Assembly: GCA_964655995.1 (NCBI GenBank)
Contig: CAZZPK010000007.1
Coordinates: 1 to 10,072, forward strand
Direction of reading: 5' to 3'
Length of the DNA: 10,072 bases
Source: JACPIA01 sp964655995
GTDB taxonomy: Bacteria; Patescibacteriota; Minisyncoccia; Phycocordibacterales; XYD1-FULL-46-19
A program made the translations under genes and the position numbers. Under the pieces are notes generated by a model. It was not told the DNA's origin. It did no database searches and was given only the letters and a program-made list of their open reading frames with translations. Shown here piece by piece: positions 1-6,442 of the stretch. Numbering within the stretch: the stretch's first letter is position 1; each line of letters starts with the position of its first letter.

Positions 1-161
1 GTCGGGAATGGATAACCTCTGAAAGCATCTAAGAGGGAAGCCAACTTCAAGATTAACATTCGTTATGAGACTCGTGGGAGATGACCACGTTGATAGGCTT
101 TAGGTGTAAGTCCAGTAATGGATTGAGCCGTGAAGTACTAATTCGTCCATTCCCATTAGGA
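1..161 (+). rRNA. rrl: 23S ribosomal RNA, 3' end (partial)
   Basis: This is the last ~160 nt of a large-subunit rRNA whose 5' part lies left of the window. Conserved 23S 3'-end landmarks read in order: GTCGGGAATGGATAA and CTGAAAGCATCTAAG at the very start, ACCACGTTGATAGGC near 84, and GAAGTACTAAT at 132-142. Counting the usual ~20 nt after TACTAAT puts the mature 3' end near 161; the exact base is inferred. The spacer to the 5S gene (162-208) is short and AT-rich. It holds no tRNA, only a small TTGC-TTA-GCAA hairpin at 165-175. Confidence 0.95.
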
Positions 162-208
162 AATTTGCTTAGCAACTGTACTTGCTTTTGATTATTTTGG
201 ATATTTTC

Positions 209-314
209 TTCTGGTGGTTTGACGCGGTGGTCACACCTCTTACCATTCCGAACAGAGTCGTTAAGCACCGTAGTGCCGATGGTACTCACAAGGGAGAGTA
301 GGTAGCCGCCAGAA
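209..314 (+). rRNA. rrf: 5S ribosomal RNA
   Basis: The ends form the closing helix I: TTCTGGTGGT at 209-218 pairs with GCCGCCAGAA at 305-314, including G-U pairs. Inside are 5S signatures: GACGCGGTGGTCACACCT, CATTCCGAAC, CACCGTAGTGCCGATGGTA and GAGAGTAGG. The gene is about 106 nt, against 115-120 in most bacteria. The missing bases lie at the tip of helix IV, between GATGGTACTC and GGGAGAGTAG, where only about 3 bp can form around an ACAA loop. Ends are set from the helix, so they may be off by a few bases. No hairpin-plus-U-tract terminator is visible before the next gene at 361. Confidence 0.95.
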
Positions 315-343
315 TAAAATATCTAAACGAGCTCCCGGTTTTA

Positions 344-352
344 TGTTATGAT
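344..352 (+). promoter_or_regulatory. Extended -10 promoter for the membrane protein-rodA unit
   Basis: TGT-TATGAT is an extended -10 element (TGN plus a 5/6 match to TATAAT). No convincing -35 box lies 16-18 nt upstream, which is typical of extended -10 promoters. Transcription would start near 359, leaving about 2 nt before the ATG at 361, so the mRNA would be leaderless. The same geometry recurs at three other gene heads in this window, which raises confidence. Confidence 0.6.
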
Positions 353-360
353 GCGACCAT

Positions 361-1122
361 ATGTCGCGCTGGGGGAGACAACGCCAAATTACCATCGGCC
401 TGCTCGTCGTCGGGGTTTTATTAGTCATTGCCGGTGTTCTGGCTTGGGTATTATGGCCGGCTCCCAACTGCTCCGACGGCGAGAAAAATCAAGATGAGAC
501 CGGCATCGACTGCGGCGGCTCTTGTCCGCAAATTTGCGCTAATGCCGTGGCGCCGCTTAAAGTGCTGTGGGCGCGGGTGTTGCCGGCCCGAGAGGGCGAG
601 TGGTATGTGGCCGCCTTAATCCAAAACCAAAATTTGACGGTCGGCAGTCGCCGGGTAGCCTATGAGTTAAAACTGCTTGATGCCGCCGGCGGCGTGGTAA
701 CTCGCCGCTCGGGTGAGACTTTTATTAATCCCGGCGAGACGGCGGTTATTTTAGAGACTAATATACCGGTCGCCGGCGGCCGGACGCCTACCCGCGCTTT
801 AGTGACCATTACTCCGCCAGTGTGGGAAAAGCCGGTCCGGGAAGTGCCCGTTTTTAATACCAGCCGCAAAAGTTTTATTAATGATCCGGCGCCGCGATTA
901 GGCGCCGCCATCACTAATCCGGCCGTCGTTGACTACACCGACATCGGCATTTATGTTTTGGTCGCCGGCAATGATGAAAATGTTTTTGCCGCCAGCCGCA
1001 CGTTTGTGGAGCGGCTGGCGCCGGGCGAGACGCGGGATTTATATTTTACTTGGCCGATGCCGTTTGTCCAAGCGCCGGCGATCGTTACCATTTTGCCGCG
1101 GTTGTCCGCTTTTAAGCCATGA
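361..1122 (+). CDS. One-pass membrane protein with Cys4 motif and duplicated extracellular domain
   Basis: A 253-aa protein of unknown function. A basic N-terminus (residues 1-9) is followed by one hydrophobic helix at about 11-33, so the rest should sit outside the membrane. Directly after it is C37-SDG-x2-N-x2-E-x3-D50-C51-GG-x-C55-x3-C59. These are the only four cysteines in the protein. Similar C-DG-N-E-DCGG-C-C motifs occur in many bacterial surface proteins and may be held by disulfides or metal (inference). The remainder looks like two similar beta-rich halves, about 66-150 and 178-250, each with a PGET turn (124-127 and 221-224) about 40 residues after an Ala-Ala beta strand. The ATG at 361 is chosen because a -10 box ends 8 nt upstream; there is no Shine-Dalgarno. 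The gene overlaps rodA by 4 bp (ATGA), which suggests translational coupling and an envelope role. It is not a known MreC/MreD homologue as far as I can tell. Confidence 0.85.
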   Translation: MSRWGRQRQITIGLLVVGVLLVIAGVLAWVLWPAPNCSDGEKNQDETGIDCGGSCPQICANAVAPLKVLWARVLPAREGEWYVAALIQNQNLTVGSRRVAYELKLLDAAGGVVTRRSGETFINPGETAVILETNIPVAGGRTPTRALVTITPPVWEKPVREVPVFNTSRKSFINDPAPRLGAAITNPAVVDYTDIGIYVLVAGNDENVFAASRTFVERLAPGETRDLYFTWPMPFVQAPAIVTILPRLSAFKP

Positions 1123-2258
1123 GTGGGTGGTGGCAGCGCCTGCCGCTTTTGGCGGCTATTGACTGGTATATTGTCGGGGCGCTCGTTTTAACGAGCAGTG
1201 CCGGCTTGGTCTCAATGAACTCCTTTACTAGCCAGAGCTACTTTTTTAGCCGGCAGATTATCTGGGTGGCGATTGCGCTCGCGGTACTGGTGCTTGCCAG
1301 CACCGTTGACTGGCGCTTTTTACGGCAGAGCGGGGTGGTGGCCGGCTTGTTTGTGGCGAGCAGTATTGGTCTTGGCTTGGTTACCGTCCTCGGCGTGGTG
1401 GTTAAGGGAGCGCAAAGCTGGTTCTCGCTGGGCGCGGTGTCGCTCCAGCCGGCCGATTTTATGAAGCTGGTCTTGATTTTGGTTTTAGCCAAATATTTTA
1501 GCCGGCGCCATATTGAGATCGCCCATATCCGTCACATCATTGTCTCCGGTCTTTACGCTTTTATCCCATTTGTCCTCATTTTGCTCCAGCCGGACTTTGG
1601 CTCGGCGATGATTATCTTTTTGATCTGGCTCGGGATGATTATTGTCTCCGGCGTGTCCAAAAAACATCTCTTGATGGTTGCCGGCATCGGCGCGGCCGCC
1701 TTTTTAATCGCTTGGCTGTTTGTGTTTGCTCCTTATCAAAAGGCGCGGATTTTGACTTTTATCCACCCTCTGGCTGACATCCAGGGCGCGGGGTACAACG
1801 CTTTTCAGTCCATGGTGGCGGTGGGCTCTGGTCAGTGGTGGGGCAAGGGCGTGGGGTATGGCACGCAGTCCAGACTCGAGTTTTTACCCGAGTATGAGAC
1901 GGATTTTATTTTTGCCGCTTTTGCCGAGGAATGGGGTTTTGTGGGTGTCCTCTTTTTGTTTATTTTATTTGGGGTGATTATTTGGCGCTTAATTGATGCC
2001 GCGCGCGTGGGGGCCTCCAACTTTGAGACCTTATTTGCGGCCGGCTTGGCCATTGCTTTTATGACCCACTTTACCATCCATGTGGGGATGAATATTGGCT
2101 TATTGCCGGTGACGGGCTTACCCTTCCCTTTTATGTCCTACGGCGGCTCGCACATAGTGGCCGAGTTTTTGGGCCTGGGGATGGTGATGGGGATGCGCCG
2201 CTATGGCCGCGCCGCCCACCGCGACGACATGCATAACGAGTTCGTCGGCCCGCAATAA
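1119..2258 (+). CDS. rodA: RodA, SEDS-family peptidoglycan glycosyltransferase
   Basis: A 379-aa polytopic membrane protein of the SEDS (RodA/FtsW/SpoVE) family, which polymerises lipid II into glycan strands together with a class B penicillin-binding protein. Family motifs are in order: a KGAQSWFSLG segment and QPADFMK (96-116), LQPDFGSA (156-163), LPEYETDFIF (256-265) with E269-E-x-GF, and LPVTGLPFPFMSYGGS (329-344). D262 in TDFIF aligns with the Asp shown to be essential in characterised RodA proteins. About ten hydrophobic segments are visible and the length is normal (~370-400). RodA is favoured over FtsW by length and by the LEFLPE context, but the two are not always separable by eye. 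The start ATG overlaps the previous gene's TGA (ATGA), with no Shine-Dalgarno, so translation is probably coupled. No terminator hairpin follows, and the next promoter begins 28 nt downstream. Confidence 0.93.
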   Translation: MSGWWQRLPLLAAIDWYIVGALVLTSSAGLVSMNSFTSQSYFFSRQIIWVAIALAVLVLASTVDWRFLRQSGVVAGLFVASSIGLGLVTVLGVVVKGAQSWFSLGAVSLQPADFMKLVLILVLAKYFSRRHIEIAHIRHIIVSGLYAFIPFVLILLQPDFGSAMIIFLIWLGMIIVSGVSKKHLLMVAGIGAAAFLIAWLFVFAPYQKARILTFIHPLADIQGAGYNAFQSMVAVGSGQWWGKGVGYGTQSRLEFLPEYETDFIFAAFAEEWGFVGVLFLFILFGVIIWRLIDAARVGASNFETLFAAGLAIAFMTHFTIHVGMNIGLLPVTGLPFPFMSYGGSHIVAEFLGLGMVMGMRRYGRAAHRDDMHNEFVGPQ

Positions 2259-2285
2259 CCCTTTTTTACAACATATTTTCTAATA

Positions 2286-2314
2286 TTGACTTTTTAACCT
2301 AATGGATGTATAAC
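2286..2314 (+). promoter_or_regulatory. Consensus sigma70-type promoter of orphan cassette
   Basis: TTGACT (2286-2291) and TATAAC (2309-2314) each match the consensus at 5 of 6 positions, with an ideal 17-nt spacer. The stretch just upstream (2262-2285) is A/T-rich and could act as an UP element. The predicted start is near 2321, leaving a leader of about 71 nt. The core TTGACTTTT-N4-CTAAT-N5-TATAA is nearly repeated at 9448-9475. Confidence 0.8.
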
Positions 2315-2320
2315 AGGAGA

Positions 2321-2391
2321 TAGAGGTAGACTAATCTACCACACTGTGTCCGGCAGGCTCCGGAGAAGACATTACAAAAAGGAGACGGATA
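2321..2391 (+). promoter_or_regulatory. Structured 5' leader with two hairpins
   Basis: The predicted untranslated leader of the 2392 gene. It holds a perfect hairpin GGTAGA-CTAA-TCTACC (2325-2340) very near the predicted 5' end, then TCCGG-CAGGCT-CCGGA (2349-2364). An unstructured A-rich stretch leads to the ribosome site. A 5'-terminal hairpin often protects mRNA from decay, so a stability role is plausible. I recognise no known riboswitch class and see no terminator/antiterminator pair within it. Confidence 0.55.
2379..2385 (+). promoter_or_regulatory. Strong Shine-Dalgarno site
   Basis: AAGGAGA; the GGAG core is followed by 7 nt before the ATG at 2392. It selects that ATG over the in-frame ATG at 2401. 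It stands out because the housekeeping genes in this window have no comparable site. Confidence 0.8.
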
Positions 2392-3048
2392 ATGACGGCC
2401 ATGCCGATCACGTCCAAGCAACGCAAGCAATACTATCGGTTTGTGGAAGATGCTGCCGAACAGGCTCTTGTCGAGCAAGGGCTGGGTAAAGAGGACCTTC
2501 AAGAACTTTTCACCAAGGGTGGCGAATTTCAAAAGCATTTGAAAGAAGGGATTCGCAAATATTCCACTCGCGGTCCTGTCTTCCCCATCTACCTCGAAAC
2601 CGAAGTGGGTGGGAAGTCAAAAGACGAACTCCTGGCTGAACTGTCTGCAGCTGGTATCGAAGTTTCCGACTGGGCCAAAGACATAATGTCTAAGCCAGCC
2701 TGGAAACCGGGACCAAAAGAGCGCGTCAAATTTGCTCGGGTGAAAGTGAAGGATTTGGGATTTACCGAAAATCCGACCACTTCTCAAATCTGGACTCGCA
2801 TTCTTGAACTCGGCTATGCTCTCTGTGAGCCTGGTGATGGTCCGGCAATTCGGCGAGACCTCAAGGATCAACCTACGGGCGATGTTTGCTGGCTTGCTAT
2901 GAACCAGATTACCGACTCCGGTGGCCGTCCGCGCGTGTTCAAGCTCGAGCGGGACGTCCGCGGCAAGCGTTGGCTGCGTGCTTATTGGACGCTTCCGGGC
3001 GATCAGTGGCTTCTCGGCTCTGAGATCGTGTTCCGTCTTCGTAAGTAG
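2392..3048 (+). CDS. Orphan 218-aa protein of CPR-type cassette, function unknown
   Basis: A soluble, charged protein with no signal peptide or membrane segment. Residues 6-58 look like a helical N-terminal module (QRKQYYRFVEDAAEQAL, then KEDLQELF, GEFQKHLKEGIRKYS). Residues 111-218 look like a separate compact domain with VKVKDLGF, ILELGYALCEPGDGP, DQPTGDVCWLAM, ITDSGGRPRVFKLER, W-L-W-PG-W and a closing VFRLRK. From memory, uncharacterised Patescibacteria proteins with this kind of C-terminal domain behind differing N-terminal modules recur in these genomes. I cannot verify that here and know no function. The start is fixed by a strong Shine-Dalgarno. The gene has its own consensus promoter and terminator, so it is a monocistronic unit. 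Codon use (many GAA, CTT, TTC, AAG) differs from the GAG/TTG/TTT style of its neighbours, consistent with transfer or with selection for high expression. Confidence 0.85.
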   Translation: MTAMPITSKQRKQYYRFVEDAAEQALVEQGLGKEDLQELFTKGGEFQKHLKEGIRKYSTRGPVFPIYLETEVGGKSKDELLAELSAAGIEVSDWAKDIMSKPAWKPGPKERVKFARVKVKDLGFTENPTTSQIWTRILELGYALCEPGDGPAIRRDLKDQPTGDVCWLAMNQITDSGGRPRVFKLERDVRGKRWLRAYWTLPGDQWLLGSEIVFRLRK

Positions 3049-3065
3049 ATTTTCTGTAATCAGTG

Positions 3066-3103
3066 GTCCTGCTCTAAAAATTTAGAGCAGGACTTTATTT
3101 TTT
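3066..3103 (+). terminator. Intrinsic terminator after the orphan gene
   Basis: GTCCTGCTCTAAA (3066-3078) pairs with TTTAGAGCAGGAC (3081-3093). The A-T pairs at the top probably open to give a 4-6 nt loop on a ~11-bp stem. The U-rich tail TTTATTTTTT (3094-3103) makes it a strong terminator on the plus strand. The tail overlaps the stop codon of the convergent glycosyltransferase (3095-3097). On the minus strand the hairpin has no U-tract after it, so it is a poor terminator in that direction. Confidence 0.9.
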
Positions 3104-4180
3104 ATACAATCTAAAAGTCTCCTCTAACATCTTTGATTTAGAGAATTTAGTGGATACAGTTTGGGCGAGGGTGTGGCCGTAGGTTTGGGCGAGAGTCTCG
3201 TTAGTTAATAAATCAGACAAAGCGTTAGTTAAACTGTTTAGATTTTGGGGGTCGATTAGGAGGCCGGAGACTTTGTCAGTGATAATATCGGGGATGCCGC
3301 CGAGGTTTGAGGCGACGACGGGCAAGCCGGCCTGGCCGGCCTCCAAGAGCACGTAGGGTAGACCTTCTTTAAGCGAGGGGAGAGCAAAAATATCAAATGC
3401 TTTTAAATATTTATACGCCTCCGGTTTAAAGCCCGGTAAAAATAATCTTTCACTTTTTAATTTACTTTTTTCTTCGCCGTCGCCAATAATTACCAAGTCA
3501 AAATCATAATTTTCTTGCCATAATTTTTCGGCTGCTGTTACCAATTGGCGGTAATTTTTATTAGCCGTTAATTCGCCAATTGAGCCGATTACTTTACTGT
3601 CTAAGGAGAGGCCTAATTCTTGGCGCGCCTGTTCCCGCGAGAGATAGTCCAAATTACCAATACCGTTAAAAATTAACTTTACTTTATTTTTAACAAACGG
3701 CATTTGTTTGGCTTGTGCGAGCTCTCTACTGGCAATCACAATAATGTCGGTAGCGAGCAGAGCGGTAATGTAACTGGCTAACCAAATTAAAATTTTAGCC
3801 AAAATATTTCTTTTCTCATTAAACGCCCAGCCGTGAGCGGTAAAGATAATTTTTTTAACACCACAGAGTCGTCCGGCCAAGGCGCCCACGCCGCCAATTT
3901 TAGAGCTGTTTAGATGGATAATATCCGGTTTTTCGGCACGGAATAATTTAATTAATTTAAAAAAAGTTTTAACATCAGCTAAAAAGCTAATATCGCGGTT
4001 GAGGTCGGCTAAGGGGATGGTCCGGATTTGGGCGGCTTGGAGTTTTAGAGCGAGCTCTTGACCGTGACCTAGAGCTACTGACACCTCAAAACCCCGTCTT
4101 TTAGCCTCACTGGCTAAATCAGAGACATACTTTTGGGCGCCGCCCCAATTGCCCTTAGTGATAAGATAAATCAGCTTCAT
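3095..4180 (-). CDS. Family 4 glycosyltransferase (GT-B fold)
   Basis: A 361-aa cytoplasmic or membrane-associated retaining glycosyltransferase of the GT4 type, transferring a sugar from a nucleotide donor to a glycan or lipid acceptor. The N-terminal Rossmann half shows the acceptor-side loop GNWGGAQKYV (10-19), PDIIHLNSSK (85-94) and FTAHGWAFNE (113-122). The C-terminal donor half shows NGIG (172-175), IGSIGELTANKNY (198-210), VIIGDGEE (230-237), FLPG (247-250) and the EX7E motif E272-GLPYVLL-E280, then GLPVVASNLGGIPDII. The length is normal. Donor and acceptor cannot be read from sequence. The start is supported by a -10 box ending 9 nt upstream. The gene is clearly more A/T-rich (TTA, AAA, AAT codons) than the flanking operons, which suggests separate acquisition. 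It is divergent from a sugar transferase-epimerase operon, so a role in the same surface glycan is likely. Confidence 0.92.
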   Translation of the reverse strand: MKLIYLITKGNWGGAQKYVSDLASEAKRRGFEVSVALGHGQELALKLQAAQIRTIPLADLNRDISFLADVKTFFKLIKLFRAEKPDIIHLNSSKIGGVGALAGRLCGVKKIIFTAHGWAFNEKRNILAKILIWLASYITALLATDIIVIASRELAQAKQMPFVKNKVKLIFNGIGNLDYLSREQARQELGLSLDSKVIGSIGELTANKNYRQLVTAAEKLWQENYDFDLVIIGDGEEKSKLKSERLFLPGFKPEAYKYLKAFDIFALPSLKEGLPYVLLEAGQAGLPVVASNLGGIPDIITDKVSGLLIDPQNLNSLTNALSDLLTNETLAQTYGHTLAQTVSTKFSKSKMLEETFRLYKK

Positions 4181-4189
4181 CGCCCTTAG

Positions 4190-4198
4190 ACTATAGCA
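4190..4198 (-). promoter_or_regulatory. Extended -10 promoter for the GT4 gene
   Basis: On the minus strand this reads TGC-TATAGT, an extended -10 element. It ends 9 nt before the ATG whose first base is 4180. The predicted start is near 4183, which gives a 2-3 nt leader. No clear -35 box is seen. Confidence 0.6.
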
Positions 4199-4213
4199 TA
4201 AGCCAGATTTTTG

Positions 4214-4222
4214 TGGTATGAT
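4214..4222 (+). promoter_or_regulatory. Extended -10 promoter for the sugar transferase operon
   Basis: TGG-TATGAT, an extended -10 element ending 8 nt before the ATG at 4231. The predicted start is near 4229, so the mRNA would be leaderless. The position where a -35 box would fall overlaps the opposing -10 box of the GT4 gene. Confidence 0.6.
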
Positions 4223-4230
4223 TGGTCGTT

Positions 4231-5523
4231 ATGAGATTAACGACCACCCGCGAGCAAGTCTGGCTGGTTTTGGGCGACTTGGCCGCTTTTGTCTTGGCGT
4301 TGTGGCTTACCTTGCTCGTCCGCTATCGGGAGATACCGGACTGGGAGCTTTTTGCCGAGCACGTTGAGGCCTTCGGGCTCCTCTTTTTAGTTTGGCTGAT
4401 CGTGTTTTATATTTCCGATCTGTATCAAAAACATACCACCATTTTCCGCCAGGAGCTGCCGGGACGTATTTTTAAAGCTGAGCTGGTTAACAGCGTTATC
4501 GCTTTAGCCTTTTTCTATTTCAGCCAACTAGCGATCACGCCTAAAATAAACCTGTTTATTTATTTGGCCGTGTCGTTTGTGTTGGTTTGGTTGTGGCGGG
4601 CGTATGGCGTGCGGCTGTTTTATCTCGGCCGTTTTGAGCCGGTCGTCTTTTTATGCGAGGGGGCTGATGTCGAGGCGATCAAAAAGGAACTGGAGCGCAA
4701 TCCGCAGTACCGCTTGCGCGTTACCACGGCCGATCCGGTGGCACTGCTCGCTCGAGGTGAGACGCCGGTGGTGGTGTATCACTCGGCTCAAAACTCGCCC
4801 ACTGGCGCCGGCGAGGCCCTGCCAGAGCTTTTGGCGGCGGGTGTCCGTTTTATCAACGTTTACGATTTATACGAGGACTTATTTCGCCGCATCCCCACCT
4901 CGCTCCTCACCGAGCATTGGTTTTTGGCCAACATTTCGACCCAGCCGCATTATCTTTACGATTTGCTCAAGCGCTTAATCGACATCGGTGCCGGTCTCTT
5001 GATCGGTTTGGCCTCTTTGCCGCTTTACCCGCTTATTTATTTGGCTCTAAAAATCGAGGGTGCTGGACCAATTTTCTTTTTCGACGAGCGGGTCGGGCGC
5101 TTTGGCCGGACGATCAAATTACGCAAGTTCCGTACTATGACCACCGAGCCCAATATCGTCAGCCGGCGCGTTACCCGGGTGGGCCGCTTGCTCCGCCAGA
5201 CTCGTCTCGATGAGTTACCGCAGATTTGGGGCGTGGTTCGGGGTGAGCAATCGCTGATCGGCCCCCGGCCGGAAAAGCCCGATTACGTCAAAAGCTACAG
5301 CGCGCAAATCCCTTTTTACACAGTGCGGCATGTGATCTCGCCGGGGCTCTCCGGCTGGGCGCAAATTTATCAGGAGAATCATCCGCACTTTGCTCCGGCG
5401 GCGGAGGCGACGCAAGAAAAGTTGTCTTACGACCTGTATTACATCAAGCATCGCAGTCTTTGGCTGGACTTGGCGATTATGCTTAAGACGATCAGGGTGT
5501 TATTATCACAAAAAGGCAAATAA
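4231..5523 (+). CDS. Polyprenyl-phosphate sugar-1-phosphate transferase (WbaP/WcaJ-like)
   Basis: A 430-aa membrane enzyme predicted to move a sugar-1-phosphate from a nucleotide sugar to undecaprenyl phosphate, starting a surface glycan on the inner face of the membrane. The N-terminal half has about four hydrophobic helices (roughly 11-31, 48-65, 86-102, 107-132) and a small soluble domain (~136-215), as in the large WbaP/WcaJ class. The C-terminal bacterial sugar transferase domain shows KRLIDIGAG (247-255) opening the re-entrant helix, E-GAGPIFF-ERVGR-G (276-292), KFRTM (299-303), VGRLLRQTRLDELPQ (317-331), SLIGPRPEKPDY (341-352) and PGLSGWAQI (371-379). D327-E328 match the catalytic Asp-Glu pair known from PglC-type enzymes. 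A TTG at 4222 is in frame but overlaps the -10 box, so the ATG at 4231 is preferred. The gene leads a run with the epimerase 8 nt downstream. Substrate sugar is unknown. Confidence 0.93.
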   Translation: MRLTTTREQVWLVLGDLAAFVLALWLTLLVRYREIPDWELFAEHVEAFGLLFLVWLIVFYISDLYQKHTTIFRQELPGRIFKAELVNSVIALAFFYFSQLAITPKINLFIYLAVSFVLVWLWRAYGVRLFYLGRFEPVVFLCEGADVEAIKKELERNPQYRLRVTTADPVALLARGETPVVVYHSAQNSPTGAGEALPELLAAGVRFINVYDLYEDLFRRIPTSLLTEHWFLANISTQPHYLYDLLKRLIDIGAGLLIGLASLPLYPLIYLALKIEGAGPIFFFDERVGRFGRTIKLRKFRTMTTEPNIVSRRVTRVGRLLRQTRLDELPQIWGVVRGEQSLIGPRPEKPDYVKSYSAQIPFYTVRHVISPGLSGWAQIYQENHPHFAPAAEATQEKLSYDLYYIKHRSLWLDLAIMLKTIRVLLSQKGK

Positions 5524-5531
5524 ATAAAAAT

Positions 5532-6440
5532 ATGGCAGACAAAGTTTTAGTCACCGGCGGCGCCGGATTTATCGGCTCGCATTTAACCGATGCGCTCATC
5601 AGTGCGGGTTACGCGGTGAGTGTAGTCGACAATTTAAGCGGCGGCAAAAGGGGAAATATCAATCCGCAGGCGGTTTTTCATCAGGCGGATATCACCGACT
5701 TTGCCGCCATCAAGCCGCTGTTTGCTGGCGTCAAATACGTTTTTCATTTGGCGGCCTTGCCCCGGGTCCCGTTCTCAATCGAGCATCCGCGCGAATCTAA
5801 TGAGGCCAATGTTAGCGGCACACTCAATGTGTTATTGGCGGCCAAAGAGGCCCAAGTGTCCAAGGTGATTTATTCGGCCTCGAGCTCGGCCTACGGCGAC
5901 CAGCCGGTCTTACCGCTTAAAGAAGAGATGGCAGCCAATCCCAAAAGTCCTTATGGTTTGCAAAAATACATCGGCGAGCTTTATTGCCGAGTTTTTTCGC
6001 AGGTGTACGGCCTACCGACGGTCTCGCTGCGCTATTTTAATGTTTACGGTCCGCGCTACAACGCGGAGGGCGCCTACGCTTTGGTTATCGGAAAATTTTT
6101 GGAGGCGCGCCGCCGCGGCGAGCCGCTGACGATTACCGGCGACGGCCAGCAGACGCGCGACTTTACCCATGTCCGCGATGTCGTCAAAGCCAATATTTTA
6201 GCGGCCCAATCAGATCAAACCGGCCGGGGCGAGGTATTTAATATCGGTGCCGGCAATAATGTCTCAATTAATCGGATCGCCGAGTTGATCGGTGGTCCAG
6301 TTGAGCATGTACCGGCTCGCTTGGAGCCGCGCGACACGCTGGCCGATAACGCCAAGGCGAGGGAGTGTCTTGGTTGGTCACCGGCGGTTACTATCGAGGC
6401 GGGTATTGCCGAGCTCAAGCAATTAGCCGGCTTAAATTAA
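5532..6440 (+). CDS. NAD-dependent nucleotide-sugar epimerase/dehydratase (extended SDR, GalE/WbpP-like)
   Basis: A 302-aa extended short-chain dehydrogenase/reductase. The NAD-binding glycine motif G9-GAGFIG is at the N-terminus. D33 ends the second strand (VVDN), FHLAA is at 71-75, the catalytic Ser lies in SASSSAYG (115-122), and the YxxxK pair is Y141/K145 (YGLQK). LRYFNVYGPR (166-175), GDGQQTRDFTHVRDV (203-217) and FNIGAG near 235 are typical of UDP-hexose 4-epimerases and relatives. Family members interconvert UDP-glucose/galactose or their N-acetyl or uronic forms; which one cannot be told here. It sits 8 nt after the sugar transferase and 2 nt before folD, so it is within one operon. 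The likely job is donor supply for the glycan that the neighbouring transferases build. No Shine-Dalgarno is seen at the ATG. Confidence 0.92.
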   Translation: MADKVLVTGGAGFIGSHLTDALISAGYAVSVVDNLSGGKRGNINPQAVFHQADITDFAAIKPLFAGVKYVFHLAALPRVPFSIEHPRESNEANVSGTLNVLLAAKEAQVSKVIYSASSSAYGDQPVLPLKEEMAANPKSPYGLQKYIGELYCRVFSQVYGLPTVSLRYFNVYGPRYNAEGAYALVIGKFLEARRRGEPLTITGDGQQTRDFTHVRDVVKANILAAQSDQTGRGEVFNIGAGNNVSINRIAELIGGPVEHVPARLEPRDTLADNAKARECLGWSPAVTIEAGIAELKQLAGLN

Positions 6441-6442
6441 TA

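Noticed and set aside
162..208. tRNA in the 23S-5S spacer
   Set aside because: The spacer is only about 47 nt and has no cloverleaf or GTTC-type T-loop.
4222..4230. TTG start for the sugar transferase giving MVVMRL
   Set aside because: The TTG overlaps the last base of the -10 box and would not be in the transcript; the ATG at 4231 is preferred.
6365..6442. N-terminal extension of folD inside the epimerase gene
   Set aside because: FolD homology begins at the IIDGRK motif right after the ATG at 6443, and the extension is only the epimerase gene read in another frame.
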